Source: Alicyclobacillaceae bacterium
GTDB taxonomy: Bacteria > Bacillota > Bacilli > Kyrpidiales > Kyrpidiaceae
Direction: 5' to 3'
Assembly: GCA_029961045.1 (NCBI GenBank)
Contig: JASBVN010000012.1
Location: forward strand, 1 to 64,000
DNA length: 64,000 nucleotides
In this document: one piece after another, positions 35,234 through 42,820 of the stretch
How the letters are laid out: each line of letters begins with the position of its first letter
Position numbering within the stretch: the first letter of the stretch is position 1
Made by a program: the position numbers and the translations under genes
Notes under the pieces: generated by a model
What the model saw: only the letters and a program-made list of their open reading frames with translations
Told to the model about the DNA's origin: nothing
Database searches by the model: none

Positions 35234-36685
35234 TCAGACCGGAACGGAGGCCGGCCGCCCGAGGGGCGGCTGCCTGTCGATGCACCGGGCCGGCCGGGGG
35301 AAAATCTTCCCTGGATTGCACAATTCCTCCGGATTCCACACCTCCCGGATCTTCATCTGGTAATCGAGGTCGCGGGGAGAAAAAATTTTGGCCATCTCGT
35401 TTATTTTCTCCAGTCCCACCCCGTGCTCTCCGGTGATCGATCCGCCGACATCGGCGCACACCTGCAACACCCGGGACCCCGTCTCCACCGCCCGTTCCGT
35501 CTCCCCCGGATTCCGGGAGTCGAACAGAATCAAAGGGTGCAAATTCCCGTCTCCGGCGTGGAAAACGTTGGCGATGCGCAACCCCGAATCCCGGCTGATC
35601 TCGGCAATCCGGGCGAGGACTTCCGGAAGCGCGGACCGGGGGATCACGCCGTCCTGCACCAAATAATCCGGTGAAAGGTTGCCCATGGCTCCGAAGGCGG
35701 TCTTCCGGTTGTTCCACCACAGCGCGCGCTCGGCTTCTCCGGAGGCCACCCGCACGTCCCGCACCCGGCGGCGACGGCACACGTCGACCGCCTCGCGGGC
35801 CTGTTCTTCGAGCCCCTCCTCCGGCCCGTCCAATTCCAGCAAGAGCACCGCTTCGATATCCTCGGGGTAACCGACCGGATAAGCCCCGGCTTCCACCGCC
35901 CGGATGGCCAGACGGTCCATCATCTCCAGGGCGCCGGGAACGATGCCCCGGGAAATCACCTCGGACACCGCCCGGCTGGCGTCCTCCACCGTGTCGAACA
36001 GGGCCAGCACCGTTCGCACACCGGCCGGTTTTTTCAAAAGCCGGACCCAAATTCGGGTGACGATTCCCAAGGTCCCTTCCGATCCGATGACCAACCCCCG
36101 CAAGTCGTACCCGATATCGTCGCCGTTCGGCCCGCCGACGAGGGCGACTTCCCCGTCGGGCAGCACCCACTCCAGGGCCAGGACGTGATGGGTCGTCACC
36201 CCGTATTTCAAACAGTGGGGCCCGCCGGCGTTCTCCCCCACGTTGCCCCCGATGGTACACGCCTGCTGGCTCGACGGATCGGGGGCGTAATAGTAACCCC
36301 GGGAGGCCGTCCGCTCCGACAGCTTGCGGTTGACCACCCCCGGCTCCACGATCGCGTACCGGTTCTCATAATCGATGTGCAAAATCCGGTTCATCCGGAC
36401 GAGGCTGATCACCACCTCGCCGTTGAGGGCGGTGGCGCCTCCGCTCAACCCCGTCCCCGCCCCCCGGGGGACAAAGGGGATCCTGTGCCGGTGCAGATAC
36501 CGCACCACCGCCGCCACCTCCTCGGTGCTGCCGGGAAACACCACCGCCGAGGGCCGGCCTTTTTGCACCGTGTACCCGTCGCACTCATAGGCGAGGAGGC
36601 GGAGGGGATCGGACAGCACCCGTCCGGGTCCCAGAATCCGCTCTAAATCTTCGATCATTTTCCTGTGACTCGCGTCCCGCCTCAT
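35234..36685 (-). CDS. glcD: GlcD, glycolate oxidase FAD subunit
   Basis: A 483-residue FAD-linked oxidase (VAO fold). FAD-binding signatures are 'VPRGAGTGLSGGATALNGEVV', 'DPSSQQACTIGGNVGENAGG' and 'VIGSEGTLGIVTRIWVRLL'; the C-terminal cap has 'ANVFHAGDGNLHPLILFD' and 'GSITGEHGVGLEK'. With GlcE and GlcF it oxidises glycolate (or lactate) to glyoxylate. ATG 36685 overlaps the glcF stop. Order here is glcE-glcF-glcD, not the enterobacterial D-E-F. Confidence 0.93.
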   Translation of the reverse strand: MRRDASHRKMIEDLERILGPGRVLSDPLRLLAYECDGYTVQKGRPSAVVFPGSTEEVAAVVRYLHRHRIPFVPRGAGTGLSGGATALNGEVVISLVRMNRILHIDYENRYAIVEPGVVNRKLSERTASRGYYYAPDPSSQQACTIGGNVGENAGGPHCLKYGVTTHHVLALEWVLPDGEVALVGGPNGDDIGYDLRGLVIGSEGTLGIVTRIWVRLLKKPAGVRTVLALFDTVEDASRAVSEVISRGIVPGALEMMDRLAIRAVEAGAYPVGYPEDIEAVLLLELDGPEEGLEEQAREAVDVCRRRRVRDVRVASGEAERALWWNNRKTAFGAMGNLSPDYLVQDGVIPRSALPEVLARIAEISRDSGLRIANVFHAGDGNLHPLILFDSRNPGETERAVETGSRVLQVCADVGGSITGEHGVGLEKINEMAKIFSPRDLDYQMKIREVWNPEELCNPGKIFPRPARCIDRQPPLGRPASVPV

Positions 36686-38004
36686 GTCGTCTCCACCTCC
36701 GCCCGGTAAGCGGCATCCAGTACGTCCACCGTGTGGAGCACCTTCCGGCTGGTCCCCGTCCGGTGCACGCCGACCATGATCTGCAGCATGCACCCGGGAT
36801 TGCCGGTCACAATCGCCTCGACCCCCTCCGGAACGTCGGCCATTTTGCGGTCCAAGAGGGGACCCGCCAGTTCGGGATGGGTCAGGTTGTAAATTCCGGC
36901 ACTGCCGCAACACCGTTCCGAATCGGGCATTTCGATCAACTCCAATCCCGGAATCCGGCGCAGCAGTTCCCTGGGCTGCCGGCGAATCCCCTGGGCGTGA
37001 CAGTGATGACACGCATCGTGATACGTGATCCTGGCATCGATCCGCCCCTTCGGGGGTTCGAAGCCCGCTTCCGCGAGAAACTCGGAGATATCCCGAACCA
37101 TCCGGCTGAACCGCTCTGCCTTCTCCCGGTACAGAGAATCGGCGCGGAGAAGCTCTCCGTATTCTTTCAAGGCCGAACCGCACCCGGCGGCGTTGACGAC
37201 AATCGCGTCCACATCCTCGGAGAGAAAGACGTCGATGTTGCGCCGGGCCATCGTTTTGGCCGTCTCCCGGTCCCCGGCGTGGACGTGGAGAGCCCCGCAA
37301 CAGGTCTGCCCCGAAGGCGTGACGACGTCGAATCCGTTGCGGGCCAGCACGCGCGCCGTCGCGACGTTGGTGCCGGCGAACAGCACATCCATGACGCAGC
37401 CGGTGAGGAGGGCCACCCGGCCGCGCCGCGTCCCTTCTGCCGGCCACCGGGGAGGCAATTGCTCCCGGGACGTCCGGGCGGGAATGTCGGGCAATACCGC
37501 CTCCATTTCCCGCAGGTGGGGCGGCAACAGCCGGAGGAGGCCGGCCGCCCGGACCAACCGCCGCAGGCCGCTGCGCTGGTACCACCTCCCCAAGCGCGCC
37601 AGGAACCGCAATCGCCCGGGATAAGGGAAAATCTTCCGCAAAATCAAGCGCTGGAGCCTTCCCGGTCCTCCCCGGGCCGGCCGGGCGGCGAAGACCTGGC
37701 CCCGGGCTTCTTCAATCAAGGCGCCGACCCGTACCCCCGACGGACAGACCGTCTCGCAGGCCCGGCAATCCAGGCAGCGAAACACCGGATCGACGAGAGC
37801 TCCGTCAAGGGGAAGTCTTCCCTCCGCCGCCGCCCGGATCAAATACACCCGACCCCGGGGAGACTGATCTTCAAGGCCCAATTCCTGGTATGTCGGACAC
37901 GCTTCCAGGCACAATCCGCAATGGACACACGCCGAATATTTGTCGGGATCCGGAGGATCGGGCCATTGAAAGGCACTCCGTCCCCGCTCTTCCGGTGCCG
38001 CCAT
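36682..38004 (-). CDS. glcF: GlcF, glycolate oxidase iron-sulfur subunit
   Basis: A 440-residue protein with two N-terminal [4Fe-4S] sites, 'CVHCGLCLEACPTY' and 'CLDCRACETVCPSG', and two C-terminal CCG-type domains ('TGCVMDVLF..', 'CCGALHVHAG', 'CHHCHAQG', 'CCGSAGIYN'). It passes electrons from the FAD subunits to the membrane quinone pool. Start at 38004 lies two bases after the glcE stop. The homologue LutA/GlpC is a less likely alternative given the adjacent glcD and glcE. Confidence 0.92.
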   Translation of the reverse strand: MAAPEERGRSAFQWPDPPDPDKYSACVHCGLCLEACPTYQELGLEDQSPRGRVYLIRAAAEGRLPLDGALVDPVFRCLDCRACETVCPSGVRVGALIEEARGQVFAARPARGGPGRLQRLILRKIFPYPGRLRFLARLGRWYQRSGLRRLVRAAGLLRLLPPHLREMEAVLPDIPARTSREQLPPRWPAEGTRRGRVALLTGCVMDVLFAGTNVATARVLARNGFDVVTPSGQTCCGALHVHAGDRETAKTMARRNIDVFLSEDVDAIVVNAAGCGSALKEYGELLRADSLYREKAERFSRMVRDISEFLAEAGFEPPKGRIDARITYHDACHHCHAQGIRRQPRELLRRIPGLELIEMPDSERCCGSAGIYNLTHPELAGPLLDRKMADVPEGVEAIVTGNPGCMLQIMVGVHRTGTSRKVLHTVDVLDAAYRAEVETT

Positions 38005-38006
38005 TT

Positions 38007-39371
38007 TCAGATCCCTCCCAACAGGCGCCCCGGGGCGAAAATGCCGCCGGGATCCATCGCCCGGCGCAACGTTTCGCTCAGCGGCGGCCGGCCGTCACCG
38101 AGCCGGAGGGCTTCCTGCAACACCACCGACCAGGACGCCGGAGCCCGTTCCACAAAGATCCGGCCCATGGTCCGCCCGATCCGGGCGGCCAGGTCCCGCA
38201 CCCACCGGGCGGCGTCCTCCCGGGCGAGGGGCCCTTCGAGAGCCGGCCAAGCCGCCCGCACCTCTCCGGTTCCCAGGCCGGCGCTGATCAGCGGCCCGCA
38301 CCGGCCGGCGGCATCTCCGGCCAGCTCCCGCCACCGCCGCGCCGCCCACTCGGCTTCCTCCGCGGCCTGGGCCGGCCACACGACCCACCGGAACCGCACG
38401 TCTTCCCGCCGGTTCAAGGCCTCCCGGTACCGCGCCCACAAACGGTCCGCATCCGCTCCCGCCCATCGGCCGATTTCCGGCAATCCCGCCCGACCGGCCA
38501 ATTCGCACCATCCCTTCAGGTGGGCGGCGGCGGACGCCTCCGGCTCGTCGCAACCGAGCAACACCGTCCACCGTTCGGGCAGCCCGCAGGCCGCGGCCAG
38601 GGCCGGACTGACCCACTCGGCGGCCGCCGCAACCCAAGACCCGTCAAACAAACTTCCGGCAAACTCCGACGCCCTCCGGCGTTCGTCCGCCGCAAAGGCG
38701 ATCAGGTGCCTCTCCGGGGGAAGAGGACGCAGTTTCACCGCCACCTCCGTGACGATCCCGAGGGTGCCCCGCGCGCCGACGAACAGCTTCACTGCATCGT
38801 AACCGGCGACGTTTTTGACCACTTTGCCCCCCGCCCGGACCGGCCCGTCGGGAGTGACGGCCCGCAGGCCGATCACCCAATCTCGCACCGGTCCGTAAAG
38901 CAAACGGTGCGGCCCGGAAGCCGCACAACTCACCACGCCTCCCAGGGTGGCCTCGGGTCCGGCCAGTGGATCCACGGGCAACCATTGCCCGTTTTCCGCC
39001 GTCAGGCTGAGGAGATCGCTCCACCGGGTACCCGCCCTCGCCACGAGGACCAAATCCTTCGGCTCGTAATCCACGACCCCCGCCAGCCGCGACGTCCGCA
39101 CGACGGCGACGACCTCTTCGAGACCCGGCCCCGGCAGCCACTGGCTGCCCGAACCGAGGGGCAGCAGGGGAGCGCCCCGTTCGACGGCCCAGGCCACGAG
39201 ATCCGCCGCCTCGCCTTCATCCCGGGGAAAGACCGCCGCTGCACCGGGCGGCCCCCCGGAAGCCACCGGTCCCCCTCCCGCACAGCCTCCGCACCGGTCG
39301 AATTCAAAACTTTTTTTCAGTTCTTCCCGCAGGCGGGCGATGCGTTCTGTCCTCTCCCCGTCGACCTGCAC
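38007..39371 (-). CDS. glcE: GlcE, glycolate oxidase FAD-binding subunit
   Basis: A 454-residue FAD_binding_4 protein. The N-terminal half has 'LLPLGSGSQWLPGP', 'PEATLGGVVSCAASGPHRLLYG' and 'VKNVAGYDAVKLFVGARGTLGIVTEVAVKL'; the second half is divergent, typical of GlcE. GTG 39371 has GGAGGGG about seven bases upstream. An unusual 'CGGCAGG' Cys pair sits near residue 28. First gene of the operon behind an extended -10 promoter. Confidence 0.88.
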   Translation of the reverse strand: MQVDGERTERIARLREELKKSFEFDRCGGCAGGGPVASGGPPGAAAVFPRDEGEAADLVAWAVERGAPLLPLGSGSQWLPGPGLEEVVAVVRTSRLAGVVDYEPKDLVLVARAGTRWSDLLSLTAENGQWLPVDPLAGPEATLGGVVSCAASGPHRLLYGPVRDWVIGLRAVTPDGPVRAGGKVVKNVAGYDAVKLFVGARGTLGIVTEVAVKLRPLPPERHLIAFAADERRRASEFAGSLFDGSWVAAAAEWVSPALAAACGLPERWTVLLGCDEPEASAAAHLKGWCELAGRAGLPEIGRWAGADADRLWARYREALNRREDVRFRWVVWPAQAAEEAEWAARRWRELAGDAAGRCGPLISAGLGTGEVRAAWPALEGPLAREDAARWVRDLAARIGRTMGRIFVERAPASWSVVLQEALRLGDGRPPLSETLRRAMDPGGIFAPGRLLGGI

Positions 39372-39412
39372 CTGCGACCCCTCCCCCGCTTACGCATTTC
39401 CGTCCAGGAATC

Positions 39413-39421
39413 ATTATATCA
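39413..39421 (-). promoter_or_regulatory. Extended -10 promoter of glcEFD
   Basis: Minus strand TGaTATAAT, a perfect -10 with the TGn extension, about 45 bp before the glcE start. No good -35 was found, which is usual for extended -10 promoters. Confidence 0.5.
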
Positions 39422-39490
39422 GCAAGTGTAACGGCGAGTCTCCGGCCGTCCCCTTCGCCGCCCCGCCCTCGGGGCGGGGAAGGCCGGGCA

Positions 39491-39523
39491 AAAAAACAAC
39501 CCCGGCCTCACGAGGGGCCGGGG
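39491..39523 (-). terminator. Intrinsic terminator overlapping a stop codon
   Basis: On the minus strand CCCCGGCC-CCTCGTGA-GGCCGGGG is followed by TTGTTTTTTT. The TGA of the small gene 39508-39735 lies in the loop. Confidence 0.8.
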
Positions 39524-39735
39524 GCTTCGTTTTCTTCTCCATTCACGAGGGCGTTGCGGTGAACGGGAACATCATCGTACAAATAGTGGTTCACCACACC
39601 GCCGCCCTCGTTCATCATCCGGTCCATCCCTTCTTCAATGTCTTCCTCCGCCATTTTGTCCCACTCCGGCGGCGCAACCTCGGGCCGTCGCGGCCCGGGC
39701 GGACGGTCGGGCGCCGATCCCTCTCCCACATCCAT
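39508..39735 (-). CDS. Small hypothetical acidic protein
   Basis: A 75-residue soluble protein, proline-rich at the start, then acidic 'WDKMAEEDIEEGMDRMM', then 'GGGVVNHYLYDDVPVHRNALV'. Not recognised; size and composition would fit a small spore or stress protein, without proof. ATG 39735 follows AAGGGGGG closely. It has its own terminator and a perfect 8-1-8 palindrome 18 bp upstream of the start. Confidence 0.5.
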   Translation of the reverse strand: MDVGEGSAPDRPPGPRRPEVAPPEWDKMAEEDIEEGMDRMMNEGGGVVNHYLYDDVPVHRNALVNGEENEAPGPS

Positions 39736-39752
39736 TCCCCCCTTGTCGGAAT

Positions 39753-39769
39753 GCGGCCGGACCGGCCGC
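39753..39769. repeat. Perfect palindrome GCGGCCGG-A-CCGGCCGC
   Basis: A perfect 8-1-8 inverted repeat in the 5' region of the small gene at 39508-39735. It could be an operator or an RNA hairpin just before the ribosome site. Chance G/C palindromes are common at this base composition. Confidence 0.5.
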
Positions 39770-39864
39770 TATTCATTAGCATGATCCGGATGAGCGCCGT
39801 TATGTCGTCGCCGGAGGCCGGGCACCCTAAGAAAGCGGATCCGCCCCTGGCGCCCTCCTCCGGC

Positions 39865-39889
39865 ATCGTGTAAAATGATCGTGTAAAAT
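39865..39889 (+). repeat. Two direct 12-bp repeats upstream of the arginase-like gene
   Basis: ATCGTGTAAAAT occurs at 39865-39876 and again at 39878-39889, period 13. It lies about 60 bp before the gene start in an AT-rich spot and contains two TAAAAT -10-like hexamers. It may be a tandem operator or a duplication of a promoter element. Confidence 0.55.
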
Positions 39890-39946
39890 ATTTGTAAAGA
39901 AAATCCTGAGGGAGGATGGAGTCGCAACCGGAAGGAGGAAGCGGGC

Positions 39947-40750
39947 GTGATCGCCGAATTCGATGTCGCCGTCCGGTCGCGTCCGGCCGTTCTGCTCGAT
40001 TTCGATCCGGCGTTCGATCGCCAGCCGGATCTCCGGCGCGCGGCCGATTACACGTTTTCGGTGCCCCGTCCCCCCCGGTGGCTGTGTCCGGAAAAAGAAC
40101 GGGCGGCCATCGCCGGGCGGTTTCTCCGGCTGCCGCGCCCCCGGCTCACTTTTATCGGGAGCGGGGATTACCACTATTTGACCGCTCTTTTTCTGGAACA
40201 AATCGGGCATCCCGTCACACTCCTGTTGATCGATCACCACGACGACGCCGCAGGCGAACCCCGCGGCGTTCTGTCCTGCGGCAACTGGGTTCGGTACGCC
40301 GCCCGGCAACCCTGGGTCCGGGCGGTCGTATCCTTCGACGGGCGCCGGGCCCGCTGGACGCCCGCGCAGCCGGCCGGCGCGAGATTCCGGTGGCTTCCCG
40401 TCCCGCTCCGGGGCGATCCAGGGAACCGTCCGGAGCAACTCCTCCCCTATATTCCCACGCAAAGTTTGTACATCAGCATCGACAAGGACGTCTTGCGACC
40501 CGAGGAGGCCGGAACGAATTGGGACCAAGGATCGATGGCCGTTCAGGAGTTGTTGAACTTGCTGGGGGCGCTGGCCGCCCGGCGGTCGATCTTCGCCATG
40601 GACGTATGCGGAGAGACGTCCCCCCGCCTGCCGGGCTTGCCGACCCCCGAAGAACAACGGAATATTTCGGCAAATGAGCGGGTCAACCTGAACCTCCTCC
40701 GGTTCTGGCGGCGGGTGTCCCGGACTTCCCCCCTTCCCCGGTCCGCTTGA
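39947..40750 (+). CDS. Arginase/agmatinase-family protein (divergent)
   Basis: A 267-residue ureohydrolase-fold protein. Manganese-site-like motifs are 'GSGDYHYLTAL', 'LIDHHDDA' (family DxHxD) and 'SIDKDVL' (family SxDxDxxDP). The usual DP after the last motif is altered and the protein is shorter than true arginases, so the substrate could be another guanidino compound. GTG 39947 has GGAGG-rich sequence upstream (GGAAGGAGGAAG). It is monocistronic, with the MFS gene behind its own promoter. Confidence 0.75.
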   Translation: MIAEFDVAVRSRPAVLLDFDPAFDRQPDLRRAADYTFSVPRPPRWLCPEKERAAIAGRFLRLPRPRLTFIGSGDYHYLTALFLEQIGHPVTLLLIDHHDDAAGEPRGVLSCGNWVRYAARQPWVRAVVSFDGRRARWTPAQPAGARFRWLPVPLRGDPGNRPEQLLPYIPTQSLYISIDKDVLRPEEAGTNWDQGSMAVQELLNLLGALAARRSIFAMDVCGETSPRLPGLPTPEEQRNISANERVNLNLLRFWRRVSRTSPLPRSA

Positions 40751-40772
40751 ATCCACAGCCTGTCGTCCTTCA

Positions 40773-40802
40773 TTGACATGGACATCGGCCGGCGAGTACA
40801 AT
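40773..40802 (+). promoter_or_regulatory. Sigma-A promoter of the MFS gene
   Basis: TTGACA (40773-40778), 18-bp spacer, TACAAT (40797-40802). It ends 48 bp before the MFS start. Confidence 0.6.
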
Positions 40803-40850
40803 GAGGACCCGGGTGTTCCGGCAGCAGCGGATCCCCTACGGGGTGAAACC

Positions 40851-42011
40851 ATGAAATACGGAACCTTGGGGGTGGTGACGGCGGCCGTGTTTCTCGACAC
40901 GGTCGTCTACGGCACGGTCGTCCCCATCATCCCCCTATACTTAGAGGAGATTCGGGCCCCGGCGTGGGGGCTAGGGGCCGTATTTGCCGCTTATTCGGTC
41001 GGCCTGCTCGCAGGCGGCGTCCCCTTCGGGATCTTGTCCGACCGGTGGGGACGAAGACCGGTCTTGATCCTGGGACTGGCCGGACTCCTCCTCACGACCC
41101 TCGCCTTCGCCTTCAGTCCGACGGTTTGGTTGCTCATCCTGAGCCGGTTTTTACAAGGTCTGGCCGCCGCGGCCATCTGGAGCTCCGGGCTCGCGTTGGT
41201 CGCCGACATCGCGCCCGCCGACCGGCGGGGACGGTACCTCTCCATCGCCATGGTGGGCACAAACTTGGGGACCATCACGGGGCCCGTGTTCGGCGGTACC
41301 GTGGCCGCTTGGTTCGGCCGTCCCGCACCGTTTCTGGCCCTCTCCGCCGCTTCCCTCGTCCTGCTCGCCGCTCTGGCCGTCTTCCGCGGAAGTGCCGCTC
41401 CGTGGAAAGACGATCCGCCGTCCACCCGCCAACTGCTGACCGTCCCCCACATCCGGTGGGGGGCCGCTACGGTCACGGCCGGGGCGTTCGGTTACGGAAT
41501 TTTGGAACCGCTGCTGCCGGGAGATTTGCACAACCGCTTCGGACTGGACATGTCCGGGGTCGGTCTGACTTTCGGCGTGATGAGCGCCGTATATACCGCC
41601 GTGCAACCGGTTCTCGGATGGCTTTCGGACATCAAAGGCCACAGGGCGATGATCGTCGCGGGCCTGCTGTCGAGCGCCGCCCTCGGGCCGGCCATTCCCC
41701 TGGCTCCGGGGATCGCTTCCGCGGGGGCGGCCTTGACGCTTTTCGGGATCGCCACCGGCGTCATGATGACCCCTTGCATGCCGATGATGGCGGCCGCGGC
41801 GGAACGCCGGTTCGGTTCGGGAGGCTACGGGGCCGCCTTCGGCATTGTCAACACCGCCTACTCCGTGGGCCTGGCCGCCGCCCCCCTGATCGCCACGCCC
41901 CTGGCTGACTGGATTGGCTTTCCGGCCGTGATGATCCTCTACGGCCTCGCGCTGTGCGCCCTGGCCCTCGGATTGGCCCGCGGACTGGCGCACCGGGGGG
42001 CGGTGAGATGA
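40851..42011 (+). CDS. MFS transporter, drug:H+ antiporter-1 type
   Basis: A 386-residue transporter with twelve predicted membrane helices. Motif A is 'GILSDRWGRRPVLILG' between helices 2 and 3 with a weaker repeat 'GWLSDIKGHRAMIVAG' in the second half; helix 5 has 'GTNLGTITGPVFGG', motif C-like. DHA1 proteins export drugs or metabolites. ATG 40851 follows GGGGTGAAACC. Substrate unknown. Confidence 0.87.
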   Translation: MKYGTLGVVTAAVFLDTVVYGTVVPIIPLYLEEIRAPAWGLGAVFAAYSVGLLAGGVPFGILSDRWGRRPVLILGLAGLLLTTLAFAFSPTVWLLILSRFLQGLAAAAIWSSGLALVADIAPADRRGRYLSIAMVGTNLGTITGPVFGGTVAAWFGRPAPFLALSAASLVLLAALAVFRGSAAPWKDDPPSTRQLLTVPHIRWGAATVTAGAFGYGILEPLLPGDLHNRFGLDMSGVGLTFGVMSAVYTAVQPVLGWLSDIKGHRAMIVAGLLSSAALGPAIPLAPGIASAGAALTLFGIATGVMMTPCMPMMAAAAERRFGSGGYGAAFGIVNTAYSVGLAAAPLIATPLADWIGFPAVMILYGLALCALALGLARGLAHRGAVR

Positions 42012-42047
42012 CCGCCTCCCGGCCCCAACCCGGCACCCGGACCGGAC

Positions 42048-42758
42048 TCAACCCGGCATCCAGCGGGTCCACCGGCGAAACGCCATGCCGGAGGGCCCGA
42101 TGTCGCTCCAGGCCGCCCAAGCCTGCACCCCCGCCCCTACCGCCTCCTCAAGAGCCCCGGCAAAAACGGGGTCGATCACCCGGTGGGGCTGGAAGATCCG
42201 CGCGTCGTCCCGCAAAATCACAAACACGATCCAGGCCTGTCCGAGGGCGAGCCGCTGGAACTCGGCCAGCTCCTGGACGTGGCGGGCTCCCCGAACCGTC
42301 GGCGCATCCGGAAACCTCGCCACCCCTCCTTCGGCGTCGTTGACCGCCTTGACCTCGACCAGATGGACCGAACCGTCTCCGGCGGCGACGACGAAATCAA
42401 ACCGGCTGTTCCCCCATTTTCCTTCCGCGCGCACTTCCCGGATGCGGTCGGCGCCGAGTCCCGGCAACCCGAGGTCCCGCAAAACCGCCTTCATCAACCG
42501 GTTTGCCGCCAAGGAGTCGATCACCACCCAGTGCCCGGCCGGCCGGCTGATGTACAGGCTGTACCGCAATTTCCGGCGGGGATTGGAATCGTATTTCAAA
42601 AGGCACGGCGTTCCCTCGCCCACCGCGGTGGTCAGGCGCCCGGGACTCGGCACGTGTACCCGTTCCACCGTCCCGCCCATCCGCACCTCGGCTTCGAACC
42701 GGTTCAGCCGCCGGATGAACTCTCCCTCCGCCAGGGGCGGAAAGGGGATTCCCGTCAC
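42048..42758 (-). CDS. sfsA: SfsA, sugar fermentation stimulation protein homologue
   Basis: A 236-residue SfsA-family protein with N-terminal OB-like region ('FIRRLNRFEAEV', 'VHVPSPGRL') and a nuclease-like core ('RFDFVV', 'HLVEVKAVND', 'PDAPTVRGARHVQEL') containing the PD-(D/E)xK-like residues. Its physiological function is not settled. GTG 42758 has GGGAGG about nine bases upstream; upstream in-frame codons overlap recJ's promoter region and are not used. Confidence 0.88.
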   Translation of the reverse strand: MTGIPFPPLAEGEFIRRLNRFEAEVRMGGTVERVHVPSPGRLTTAVGEGTPCLLKYDSNPRRKLRYSLYISRPAGHWVVIDSLAANRLMKAVLRDLGLPGLGADRIREVRAEGKWGNSRFDFVVAAGDGSVHLVEVKAVNDAEGGVARFPDAPTVRGARHVQELAEFQRLALGQAWIVFVILRDDARIFQPHRVIDPVFAGALEEAVGAGVQAWAAWSDIGPSGMAFRRWTRWMPG

Positions 42759-42820
42759 TTGCAATCGCCTCCCGAATCTTTTACCGTAGTTTTGCAATGT
42801 CTTGAGAGAGGGAGGATCCC

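Noticed and set aside
35040-37585. N-terminal extensions of the fumarase and GlcD frames through neighbouring genes
   Set aside because: The extended parts are out-of-frame readings of adjacent genes; family lengths and ribosome sites place the starts at 35036 and 36685.
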